A DNA stretch of 64,000 nt from the NCBI GenBank assembly GCA_963795055.1, contig CAWCGJ010000044.1, positions 62,001 through 126,000 of the forward strand, given 5' to 3'. Origin of the DNA: JASHPR01 sp963795055. GTDB taxonomy: Bacteria > Actinomycetota > Actinomycetes > Streptosporangiales > Streptosporangiaceae. The notes below the pieces were generated by a model that ran no database searches, was not told the origin of the DNA, and was given only the letters and a program-made list of their open reading frames with translations. Numbering within the stretch: position 1 is the stretch's first letter; the number at the start of each line of letters is the position of its first letter. Positions 28,636 to 36,249 of the stretch are shown piece by piece. The position numbers were made by a program, and so were the translations under genes.

Positions 28636-28814
28636 GCCTCGGCCGCCGCCAGCTTCGCGGCCAGCTCGGGCAGCGTGTGCCCGATCAGGACATGCAGGCT
28701 CGTCGGCGTCGGCCGCCGGACCGCCTCCCACACCGGCCCGGCGGCGCACCCGACTGTCCAGCCGGGGATGCTGCGCCCAGCCCGCAGCCGGGCCAGGATC
28801 ATGGCCTCGGTCAC
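28587..28814 (-). CDS. Small element protein of unknown function, fourth gene of mini-operon
   Basis: A 75-residue protein whose start overlaps the stop of the upstream gene by 4 bases (ATGA). LARLRAGRSIPGWTVGCAAGP and TLPELAAKLAAAEAQSA are its main segments. Its end overlaps the 3' end of the convergent recombinase gene by 49 bases. No family is recognised; the overlap with a co-directional gene chain is the main evidence that it is real. Confidence 0.5.
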   Translation of the reverse strand: MTEAMILARLRAGRSIPGWTVGCAAGPVWEAVRRPTPTSLHVLIGHTLPELAAKLAAAEAQSATDTGPPCPAQAG

Positions 28815-29239
28815 GGCTGGCCCTTGGCGCAGTGCGCGGGCAGCGGCACGCGGCCCTGGCTGAGGCTGACCGGCCCCGGCACTGCGCTGACGCTCCCGCC
28901 GGTCGTCGCCACGAGATCCATCCGCCGCAGGTCAGCGCAGGTGATCAGGCCCGCCGGGTCCGCCGCCGCCAGCCGCGCGGACATCTGCGTCAGCTCGGCG
29001 CTCTCCGCGCCGGCCTCGGCAGCCAGCCGGGCGTTAGCCATGTTCAGGCCGCGGATCTGGGCGGCCTGCGAGGTGCTCACGCCCCGGTAGTGCAGCCAGC
29101 CGCCGAGCGCGGCCAGCGCAACGGCCAGGGCCAGGCCGACCGCGCCGATGATCAGCGCCATCTGCCCGGTGCTGGCCCCTGACGGGCGCGGCATCTCCGG
29201 TTCCGGGCGGATCTCGTACGTTGCCGGGATGTCGCCCAT
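28811..29239 (-). CDS. Small single-pass membrane protein of the element
   Basis: 142 residues: a Pro/Glu-rich N-terminus, one transmembrane helix (MALIIGAVGLALAVALAALG), then an extracytoplasmic Ala-rich helix and a C-terminal part with two Cys (ITCADLRR and AHCAKG) that could pair. It starts 1 base after the upstream gene's stop and ends by overlapping the next gene's start. Small membrane proteins of this kind are common in actinobacterial conjugative elements and phages; the function is not known. Confidence 0.65.
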   Translation of the reverse strand: MGDIPATYEIRPEPEMPRPSGASTGQMALIIGAVGLALAVALAALGGWLHYRGVSTSQAAQIRGLNMANARLAAEAGAESAELTQMSARLAAADPAGLITCADLRRMDLVATTGGSVSAVPGPVSLSQGRVPLPAHCAKGQP

Positions 29240-29240
29240 G

Positions 29241-29570
29241 TCACTGCCCTCCCTGCTCCAGCTCTGGCTGCCTGACGAGCGCGACCAGGCTGCGCACCTG
29301 CTGGCCGACCGTGTCGATGTGCTCAGCCAGGCTCAGGGCCTGCTGCGTGCTGGCCTGCGAGGCTTCGAGGTAGCGGGCCAGCTCCGCGCACTTCTCGTCT
29401 GCTCTCTGCACGGCGCTCTGCGCGCCGCTGAGCCGGACGAGGACGCGCGCCGTCTCGGTCCTCGCGGCCTGTCGCTCTGCCTTCACCCTGCTCAGCAGGA
29501 AGGCCAGGAACACGATCACCGCGGCGGCCACGGCGGCCCCGGCGGCCCCGGCGAGCACGGTCATGGTCAT
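29241..29570 (-). CDS. Small membrane-anchored coiled-coil protein of the element
   Basis: 109 residues from ATG 29570, overlapping the preceding gene's stop (ATGA). An N-terminal transmembrane helix (AGAAVAAAVIVFLAFLLSRV) is followed by a long helical coiled-coil segment (ERQAARTETARVLVRLSGAQ, then EKCAELARYLEASQAS). N-in topology with a cytoplasmic or extracytoplasmic coil resembles phage spanin- or Spd-like small proteins in layout only. A longer frame from 29657 exists, but it would bury most of the upstream gene's end. Confidence 0.65.
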   Translation of the reverse strand: MTMTVLAGAAGAAVAAAVIVFLAFLLSRVKAERQAARTETARVLVRLSGAQSAVQRADEKCAELARYLEASQASTQQALSLAEHIDTVGQQVRSLVALVRQPELEQGGQ

Positions 29571-29794
29571 GACGTCGCCTCCCGCTCGCGGGCCTGCACC
29601 GGGACGACGCGCAGGCGCATCGAGATCGGCAGCGCGGGGTCCGCGCCCGCCAGCCATGCCTCGTAGATTTCGAGCACCCGGGCCGCCTGGCCGAGGGTGA
29701 TCCTGGCCCCGCGCGTGCGGGCCTCCTGCTGGATCAGCAGCAGCCGCGCGGCGCGGCCTAGGGTGGCGAGATTGTCAGTGAAACCGGCGCTCAT
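29567..29794 (-). CDS. Small helical protein, first gene of the element mini-operon
   Basis: 75 residues from ATG 29794 with GGGAGAAG 6 nt upstream. The sequence is a basic helical region (LATLGRAARLLLIQQEARTR) followed by QAARVLEIYEAWLAGADP. It may be a small nucleic-acid or protein adaptor, but I recognise no family. Three overlapping genes follow. The promoter must lie in the 388-bp region shared with the divergent GntR-type regulator. Confidence 0.6.
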   Translation of the reverse strand: MSAGFTDNLATLGRAARLLLIQQEARTRGARITLGQAARVLEIYEAWLAGADPALPISMRLRVVPVQAREREATS

Positions 29795-30077
29795 CTTGAT
29801 CTTCTCCCTGCCGGGCCACGGGCGGGCTGGTAGTGCTTCCCCGCACAGCCAGCCCCGTCCGCAGCCGCTCAGATTCTGCGTGGTAGGGCGTGCGTGCCCC
29901 TGACGCCACGGGCTCTGAGCGTCCCCGCGGGGATAGCCAGAGTTGCCGGGATTTGGTCCGCGTGTTCTGGGTGCTTTGGGTCTGGGATGAATCGCCTGTC
30001 CCGCCAGTTGGGCGAGGGCATAACCCTCCTTCCGGCTCGCCTCGCCCCGGCCTGGCACATTCGGGGGCGTCTTGCTA

Positions 30078-30167
30078 TCTAGATCGGATCAGCAATTGAT
30101 CCATATGGAATGCTAAGTCTGTTCAGATAGGCCGGTCAACGCTCCCAGAGCAAACGGTCTAGATCGG
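30078..30167. promoter_or_regulatory. Paired TCTAGATCGG motifs in the divergent promoter region
   Basis: The 388-bp gap 29795-30182 separates the divergent mini-operon and GntR gene. TCTAGATCGG, which includes the palindrome TCTAGA, occurs exactly at 30078-30087 and 30158-30167. The second copy is 15 bases before the GntR start. They are plausible operators for that regulator. The rest of the gap holds a GATCC-rich AT-poor stretch with no gene. Confidence 0.5.
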
Positions 30168-30182
30168 CTACCATGCTGATCT

Positions 30183-30386
30183 ATGCAGCCCGTTGACCCG
30201 TCCGACCCGCGCAAGCCGAACGTGCAAGCCGCCGCGAGCATCCGGGCGGCCATCCTGTCGGGGGATCTCGCGCCCGGCAGCCGCCTGCCATCGGTGCACG
30301 AGCTAGCTGCCACGTTCGAGGTCTCCGCTGGCACGATTCACACCGCGATCCGGACCCTGCGCGATGAGGGTTACGTGCGGCGGTAG
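30183..30386 (+). CDS. Minimal GntR-family regulator (DNA-binding domain only)
   Basis: 67 residues, almost entirely a GntR winged helix: IRAAILSGDLAPGSRLPSVH, then ELAATFEVSAGTIHTAIRTL and EGYVRR. The usual C-terminal effector domain is absent, and a stop follows the wing directly. Such short GntR proteins occur in actinobacterial mobile elements, where the longer KorSA-type relative controls transfer genes. The divergent mini-operon and the repeated TCTAGATCGG motifs around its promoter are the likely targets. It could be a truncated gene, but the clean domain end argues for a genuine minimal regulator. Confidence 0.75.
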   Translation: MQPVDPSDPRKPNVQAAASIRAAILSGDLAPGSRLPSVHELAATFEVSAGTIHTAIRTLRDEGYVRR

Positions 30387-30424
30387 CAGGGTCATGAAGA
30401 ACGACCGAGGGAGACCACCAGCCG

Positions 30425-31069
30425 GTGCCCGCCGGGACCGAGCACCCGCTGTCCGGGGCGGCAGCCTTCCTGTTCGAGATGGGCAAGCTCAAGAACCTGC
30501 CGCGCTCAGGATGGATCCACCTGGGAATCACGCAGCCCGAGGACGTGGCCGCCCACTCGTTCAGGACCGCCATGGTGGGCATGATCCTGGCCGCGGAGGC
30601 CGGCGCGGACGCTGCCCGCACGGCTGCGCTGTGCCTCGTGCACGACACGCAGGAGACCCGGACCGGCGACATTGACGCCATCGGGCGCGGGTACGTGACC
30701 GTGCACGACGCGGAGGCGATCACCGCCCGCCAGGTCGCGGCCATGCCCGACGACGCGGCCAAGCTGATCGCCGGCCTGGTCGCGGAGTACGAGGCAAACG
30801 AGACCGCCGAGGCGCAGCTCGCGCACGACGCGGACAAGCTGGAGCTGATCCTCCAGGCTGACGAGTACGCCGACCAGGGCCATGACACCGGTCCCTGGCG
30901 CGAGGCGGCACTGCCCGCGCTGCACACCGACGCGGCGAAGCAGCTCGCGCAGGCGATCACGGCAACGCCGCCGGCTGCATGGTATCTCGGGCACCGGGCA
31001 GCGTACGAGCGGCGCTGGCTGCGGCGGCCGGGTAACGACGCCTACCTGAGCCCGTCCGACAGTACCTAG
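30425..31069 (+). CDS. HD-domain phosphohydrolase (YfbR/HDDC2-like)
   Basis: 214 residues. The HD metal site is visible as AAHSFRTA, LVHDTQETRTGDID and HDADKLELI, the pattern of the YfbR/HDDC2 nucleotidase group (H...HD...D). Known relatives remove phosphate from deoxynucleoside monophosphates. A C-terminal region of about 60 residues is variable. The start is a GTG with GAGGGAG 11 nt upstream; it follows the GntR gene by 38 bases and is likely co-transcribed. In a mobile element, a dNMP phosphatase could serve nucleotide scavenging or limit competing phages, but that is speculative. Confidence 0.75.
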   Translation: MPAGTEHPLSGAAAFLFEMGKLKNLPRSGWIHLGITQPEDVAAHSFRTAMVGMILAAEAGADAARTAALCLVHDTQETRTGDIDAIGRGYVTVHDAEAITARQVAAMPDDAAKLIAGLVAEYEANETAEAQLAHDADKLELILQADEYADQGHDTGPWREAALPALHTDAAKQLAQAITATPPAAWYLGHRAAYERRWLRRPGNDAYLSPSDST

Positions 31070-31404
31070 GCCCGAGGCCGCATGACTGAGCCCCCGGGGC
31101 AGCTCGACTGGACTGCTGGTTCGGGCAGCGAGCACGGCAGCCACGGGTTCCCTGCGTACTTCCGAGCACCTCGTCCTCCCCAGCTTCCTGCCGCGCCCCC
31201 CGGTTTCGTCGCGTTCAGGAAGGTAGTCAGTCGGCCTTCGGTTCACGGTCGGCGTCGTGATCCGCGCCGGGCTCTTTCACTAGGCCCCTTTAGCCGTGCA
31301 CTTTCTCGGTAGCGCGTGCCCGGGCCCGGGCATTCCGCGATCGTGGCCCTTCTTTCACCGATGCTAGACCCCGGTACCGACATTCCGGCGGCAGTAGCCG
31401 GCCT
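31070..31404. other. 335-base region without a gene before the insertion sequence
   Basis: No frame with convincing codon bias on either strand. It contains a C/T-rich tract near 31160-31200 and AT-richer spots near 31280 and 31350. GGCCT at 31400-31404 is the left copy of the IS target duplication. Confidence 0.45.
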
Positions 31405-31459
31405 GGGGGTGTGCGACACGAGCGTAGGGATCCGGGGAAGGGGCAGGTTGCGGCTCTAA

Positions 31460-31483
31460 TCTGGAAGTGTTTAGACTTCCAGA
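31460..31483. repeat. 9-bp perfect palindrome upstream of the transposase
   Basis: TCTGGAAGT at 31460-31468 and ACTTCCAGA at 31475-31483 with a 6-nt loop, ending 3 bases before the AGGAGG ribosome site. It could be an operator, a hairpin that hides the ribosome site, or a recognition structure of the element. Confidence 0.7.
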
Positions 31484-31495
31484 ATAGGAGGAGCC

Positions 31496-33268
31496 ATGAC
31501 CGAGCTGTCCGGAGCCGTGCTGGCCGAACTGGAGCAGCAGCGGGCGGAGCTGTATGCGCGGCTGGCCGCGACCGGGGACTTCCGGCCCGGCAGCGTCAAC
31601 GCCACCTACCGCAGGTGCGGCAAGCCGAATTGCGCCTGCGCCCGGCCGGGCCATCCCGGCCACGGGCCGCGGTGGCTGTGGACGCGGTCGGCGGGCGGCC
31701 GGACCCGCACCAGGCAGCTCGTCGCCCGCCGAGGTGGACAAGGTCCGGGCCGAACTGGCGAACTACAAGGAGTTCGCCGCCCTGAGCGAGCAGATCGTCG
31801 AGGTCAACGAGGCGATCTGCGAGGGCAGGGCGCCTGCGCCGGCGGCGGGCGGCTCCCCGGCCAGGCAGGCCGGGAAAAAGGGGGCTCTGCGCGGCGCCTC
31901 CAGGCCGAGGTCGGCCGCCGAGATAGCGCGCCTGTCCGCCGTGGCGGCCCGCTCGCTGGCCGCGGGGACGGGCTGGAGGCTGTGGAGCTGGCGATCCGCA
32001 CCGCGATGCTGAAGCTGGGCGGCGGCTGCTGGAGGGCCTGCTGGCCGCCGACGGCGGCCACCGCGGTCCCCGCGTCGGCTGCAGGGCCGGGCACCAGGCC
32101 GGGTTCGTGTCGTACCGGATCAAGACCGTCGACACGGTGGTCGGCCCGGTGAGCCGTGCGCCGGGCCTGGTATCACTGCGCCGCCTGCGGGCACGGCCTG
32201 GCGCCGCGCGATGCCGAGCTCGGCACCGAGCGGGCCTCGCTGTCGCCCGGCCTGCGCAAGATGACCGCCCGGGCGGCGGCAACGGTGCCGTTCGCCAGGG
32301 CTGCCGGCCTGCTCGCCGAGCTGGCCGGCATCGCGCCTGACGGTCAAGCGCACCGAGCGGTCCGCCGAAGCCGACGGCGCTGCCGCCGCCGCGGCGATCA
32401 GCGCCGAGGCAGACGCGATCGGTGCCCGCGGCTGTCCCGCTGCCGCCCGGGCCAGCTGCCCGGACATGCTCTACATCGCCGTCGACGGCACCGGCGTCCC
32501 GGTCGTGGCCAGGGAAGCCGAGGGCCGGCGCGGGAAAGCCGGCGACGGCAAGGCCCGCACCCGCGAGGTCAAGCTGGCGTGCCTGTTCACCCAGACCAGC
32601 CCCGATGACGACGGCCGCCCGGTCCGCGACCCGGCCTCCACCACCTACCTGGCCACCTTCGAGCACGCCGAGCGGTTCGGCGTCCTGCTGGACGCCGAGG
32701 CCCGCCGCCGCGGCAGCGAGCACATCCGCCAGCTCGTCGTCCTCGGCGACGGCGCGGCCTGGATCTGGAACCTGGCCGGCCAGCATCTTCCCCGCCGCCA
32801 CCGAAATAGTTGACCTCTACCACGCCCGCGAACACCTGCACGACCTGGCCAACCTCGCCGCCCGGCTACTGGCCGGCCACCGCGACGACTGGCTCGCCGC
32901 CCGCCTGGAAGAACTCGACGCCGGCAACGTCGGCGCCATCCTGGCCGCCGGACGCGGCCTGCACTTCATCGGCTCACTGGCCGGCGAACGGGACAAGGCC
33001 CTGGCCTACTTCGAGCACAACGCCCACCGCATGCGCTACCAGCACTTCCGCGACCTGGGCATGTTCACCGGCTCCGGAGTCGCCGAGGCCGGGTGCAAAT
33101 CGATCATCGGGCAGCGGCCCGAAACTATCGGGCATGCACTGGACCATCCCCGGCGCCACGGGCATCGCAACCCTGCGCTGCCAGGACGCCGGCGACCGCT
33201 GGGACGAGATCTGGCAGCGGCCACACAACCAGACAGCCCCCGCTGACCACATCAGACAGGCGAGCTGA
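31496..33268 (+). pseudogene. ISKra4-family transposase, broken by at least six frameshifts
   Basis: The ATG at 31496 has AGGAGG upstream. Homologous sequence can be followed through changing frames. The N-terminal part (NATYRRCGKPNCACA) is followed by SPAEVDKVRAELANYKEF in another frame from about 31725. Further shifts occur near 31975, 32020, 32155, 32340, 32790 and 33120. Recognisable blocks include YHCAACGHGLAPRD, DMLYIAVDGTGVPV, VVLGDGAAWIWNL, TEIVDLYHAREHLHDLA, RYQHFRDLGMFTGSGV and a final block ending HIRQAS. The catalytic core is spread over several frames, so the element cannot move without help unless many of the shifts are sequence errors. Confidence 0.85.
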
Positions 33269-33367
33269 TCTTGCTACCTACAAAACTGGCGCGCACCCCC
33301 GGCCTGGGCGGCAAGGTTCCGAACCCTGTTCGGTCCGCGCGGGCGGCCGGCCAGTATGCTCCCGGCC

Positions 33368-34141
33368 ATGGAACTGAACGGAACCGCGGCGATCGTGTCC
33401 GGCGGCGCGAGCGGGCTGGGCGAGGCCACCTCGCGCATGCTCGCCGCGGCTGGCAGCCGGGTATTCGTCGCGGACCTCAACGAGCAACGGGGCAAGGCGG
33501 TGGCCGACGAGATCGGCGGCCACTTCGTCAGGACCGACGTCGCCGATGAGTGGTCGGTGCATGCCGCGGTCGACGCCGCGGCCGCGGCCGGGCCGCCGCT
33601 GCGGGTCGCGGTGAGCTGCGCCGGCATCGGCTGGGCCGCGCGCACGGTGGACCGCGGTGGCGTCCCGCACGACCTGGCCGCGTACCGGAAGATCATCGAC
33701 GTGAACCTGATCGGCACGTTCAACGTGATGCGGATCGCCGCCGCGGCGATCGCCACGACCGATCCCGCCGACGCCGACGGGCAGCGCGGCGTGATCATCA
33801 ACACGGCCTCGATCGCGGGCATCGAGGGGCAGACCGGCCAGGTGGCCTACTCGGCGTCCAAGGGCGGGATCATCGGCATGACCCTTCCCGCGGCCCGCGA
33901 CCTCGCCGCGATCGGGGTGCGGGTGAACACCATCGCCCCCGGCGTCATCGACACGCCGATCTACGGCGGCGGCCCGGGCACCGAGGACTTCAAGGCCAGG
34001 ATGACCGCACCGGTCGTCTTCCCCAAGCGGATGGGCACTGCGGCCGAGTTCGCGCACCTGGTCCGGGCGCTGATCGAGAACGACTACCTGAACGCCGAGG
34101 TCATCCGCATCGACGGCGGCATCAGGTTCCAGCCCCGGTGA
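33368..34141 (+). CDS. SDR-family dehydrogenase (3-hydroxyacyl-CoA dehydrogenase type II-like)
   Basis: 257 residues. The Rossmann motif is SGGASGLGEATSRMLAAAG and the NAD-binding Asp is in VFVADLNEQ. The catalytic Ser lies in NTASIAG, and YSASKGG holds the YxxxK. The family includes short-chain 3-hydroxyacyl-CoA dehydrogenases of the HSD10 type and related beta-oxidation enzymes; the exact substrate is not certain. TATGCT at 33355-33360 lies 7 nt before the ATG and there is no ribosome site, so the message is probably leaderless. The IS right end is only 67 bases upstream, so any promoter further upstream has been displaced. Confidence 0.88.
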   Translation: MELNGTAAIVSGGASGLGEATSRMLAAAGSRVFVADLNEQRGKAVADEIGGHFVRTDVADEWSVHAAVDAAAAAGPPLRVAVSCAGIGWAARTVDRGGVPHDLAAYRKIIDVNLIGTFNVMRIAAAAIATTDPADADGQRGVIINTASIAGIEGQTGQVAYSASKGGIIGMTLPAARDLAAIGVRVNTIAPGVIDTPIYGGGPGTEDFKARMTAPVVFPKRMGTAAEFAHLVRALIENDYLNAEVIRIDGGIRFQPR

Positions 34142-34548
34142 CAGGAGATAGCGTCTGACCTGCGCTTATCCCTGATGAGCACCCGGCTGGGCTGTGGTCG
34201 GGCCGTCTGGCGCTGAGCCGGGGATGTGCTCGATCGTCATGCCGGGCGCGTTCGACCTGCCGCAGCGGGGCTTCCGAGAGGCAGAGGCGAACCTGCGGGC
34301 CCGGATGCCCGCTGGGTTCTCCTGGAACCCAGGTTGGCAGCATGTTTATCTGGCCACGGATCGATGATCAACGGCAACGCTCGTTGGCCACGGCTTAGCC
34401 CTCAGACCACGAACACTTTCGAGGCCGTCTGCGTGCTGACCGCCGTCAGCGTCTGGCCAGGGCAACCACTCGCCGCTTCCGGGTCCGGGCCGGCCTGGAA
34501 CGGTAGCGCTGCCGAGGGCACGGTGGTTGCTGTGGAGGGCCGTGGTGG
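34142..34548. other. 407-base region with a possible 47-codon frame
   Basis: An ATG at 34224 opens a frame to a TGA at 34367 with REAEANLRARMPAGFSWNP in it. Codon use is plausible, but I recognise no family and see no ribosome site; it may be a gene remnant. The rest of the region shows nothing clear. Confidence 0.3.
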
Positions 34549-34884
34549 TCAGTCTGCGGCCTGGTCGAGGGCTTGGCGTACGGCCGCGGCGATCGATGCG
34601 CCCGCCGCGTGGAGGGGTCCGGGGTCGCGGAGGGCGCGGGCGAGTACGAAGGCTCCCTCGAGGGCGGCGATCATCGCGAGGGTGAGGCGGCGGGCGGTCG
34701 GCTCGCCGAGACCATGCCGTGCGAAGAGAATCGCTCCACGGGAGATCCAGTCGGTGAAGACGTCGGCGGTGGCCTGTCGCAGATGGTCATTGGTGCTGGC
34801 CACCTCCAGGGCGATGGTGGCGATTGGGCAGGCGTCGGCGTAGTCGCTGGCCGCCAGGTCCTGGGCGGCCAGCGCGAAGGCGTC
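34549..34884 (-). pseudogene. TetR-family regulator remnant, C-terminal ligand domain only
   Basis: The minus-strand frame reads DAFALAAQDLAASDYADAC, then PIATIALEVAST and FARHGLGEPTARRLTLAMIA, the C-terminal domain of LmrA/YxaF-type TetR regulators. The N-terminal DNA-binding half is missing. The frame joins directly, out of register, to a fragment of an unrelated protein family at 34885. The remnant could make at most an 84-112 residue piece without DNA-binding ability. Confidence 0.7.
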
Positions 34885-34977
34885 CGGCCTCGACCGCGAA
34901 TTTCACCTCGGCGTCGGCCATCTGCTGGTAGATGGCCTGGATGGCCTCCCGCCCGGTCAAGATCCGATCAGCCGGGT
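34885..34977 (-). pseudogene. DUF4440/SnoaL-like fragment fused to the TetR remnant
   Basis: About 30 residues (YPADRILTGREAIQAIYQQM, then ADAEVKFAVEA) resemble the middle of DUF4440/SgcJ-like NTF2-fold proteins. Nothing recognisable lies upstream or downstream in frame, so a rearrangement joined two gene pieces here. The region 34978-35405 beyond it has no gene I can support. Confidence 0.45.
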
Positions 34978-35405
34978 AGGCCAGGCTCCGCCAGCACAAA
35001 CCCTGACGCTGCCGCCACCTGGCGCATAACACCGAAGCCAGCGGCATGGCGCTGCCTGCCCGGCCACCCACGCGCGGGGTGAACATCGCTCGGTTGCGCT
35101 GCTGTGCGGTATGCCAGGAGTATGAGGTATGCCGATGGCGGCGGGCTGGGCGCGGCTGAGTGGACTCGCCGGGAGCAGGTGCAGCTGGCAGCCGCGGCGT
35201 ATCTGGGGCTTTCGTCGATGTCTCTCGCGCTCGCAACTCGCCGCACCGCTGGTCGTCCTGCCGCTTGACTACGCTGATCGCCGAGATCGGAGCGTGCGCG
35301 TGCAGGCGACGTCCCTGGGAAGGGTATGGGGCACCCCGATTGGTGCCGGCTTAGCCTGGATACCTGGGTAACGGGAATCGCCGATACCCCGTCAAGGAGA
35401 TCCTC

Positions 35406-35909
35406 ATGAAGCGCAAGCTAAACCTCGCTCTGTGGATCGTTGCCGGAATCCTGGCCGTTGTCTTCCTTGTCGCCAGCGGCACGAAGCTGTTCGTGCCCAA
35501 GGAGAAGCTGGCCGGTATGGGCGGCGCCGCCTCGAGATGGGTTGAAGACTTCAGCCCCGGTGCCCTCAAGGCCATCGGAGCCCTCGAGTTCCTGGCTGCG
35601 GTCGGCCTGATCGTGCCCGCCGTGCTCGGCATCGCGCCGGTTCTGGTGCCGCTGGCTGCTACCGGCGCGGTGTTGCTGTTTGCTGGCGCGGTGATCATGC
35701 GCCTCCGCCGTGGCGAAAGGGCAACGATCATCGCCGACCTGGTCTATCTCGCCATGGCCGCCTTCGTGGCGTGGGGCCGCTTTGGCCCAGGGTCCTTCAC
35801 CCGGCTGACCCAGCGGGACGTCTTTAGCCGGGCTAGCCTACGTCGGATGGCACGAGGAGGCCCCCGGACCGCGATCGACTCGTTCCCTGACCGGGCTCCG
35901 AGGCGCTGA
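35406..35909 (+). CDS. DoxX-like small membrane protein, C-terminus run on
   Basis: 167 residues with four transmembrane helices: ALWIVAGILAVVFLVASGT, ALEFLAAVGLIVPAVLGIAP, LVPLAATGAVLLFAGAVIM and a short last helix ending AFVAWGRFGPGSF. That is the DoxX-like family, usually 115-130 residues, implicated in redox or membrane integrity. The family normally stops a few residues after RFGP. Here a further 45 residues of basic, compositionally different sequence follow, as if the stop was lost at a DNA junction. CAAGGAGATCCTC supplies a ribosome site before the ATG. Confidence 0.8.
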   Translation: MKRKLNLALWIVAGILAVVFLVASGTKLFVPKEKLAGMGGAASRWVEDFSPGALKAIGALEFLAAVGLIVPAVLGIAPVLVPLAATGAVLLFAGAVIMRLRRGERATIIADLVYLAMAAFVAWGRFGPGSFTRLTQRDVFSRASLRRMARGGPRTAIDSFPDRAPRR

Positions 35910-36249
35910 TCGGGCGGTGCGCACGCCGAAGCCGCGAAGAAACCGGCAACTTCCCGGCACCACGGTCGCCCGACTCCCCGGTGCCGAACCGGCAACTTCG
36001 CAAGGCCTCAGACGACTCAACTGAATCCCTACGCTGCCCGGCCATCATCAGGGGCCCTCTTTGTCGCCAGGTCAAGTTTCTTCCGCCGCAGGCATTATCA
36101 GCTCGCCGGTGGCCGGGTCAAGAGACGCCTGGGAGGCGCCCGGCTTTACCCGGTCCTGGCCGCTGCCCCGGGCGCAGCCCATCGAAGGAGCGCCCGGATG
36201 GAATATGACTCGTGTAGGCAGGGGCGAGAGTCCGGGGACGGTGGTGTGG
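35910..36249. other. 340-base region before the methyltransferase
   Basis: ACCGGCAACTTC occurs twice (near 35940 and 35990). The frame of the following gene is open back to 36061, so an earlier start (ATG 36205, with AAGGAG at 36184) is possible. No other gene is supported. Confidence 0.4.

Larger units (their letters stand above)
31405..33300 (+). mobile_element. ISKra4-type insertion sequence with decayed transposase
   Basis: The ends are inverted repeats: GGGGGTGTGCGACA at 31405-31418 and, on the opposite strand, GGGGGTGCGCGCCA ending at 33300 (12 of 14 identical), with GTAGG conserved further in at both ends. GGCCT at 31400-31404 and 33301-33305 is a 5-bp target duplication. The length of 1.9 kb fits ISKra4 elements. 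The single transposase has several frameshifts. It inserted 67 bases upstream of the SDR gene. Confidence 0.78.
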
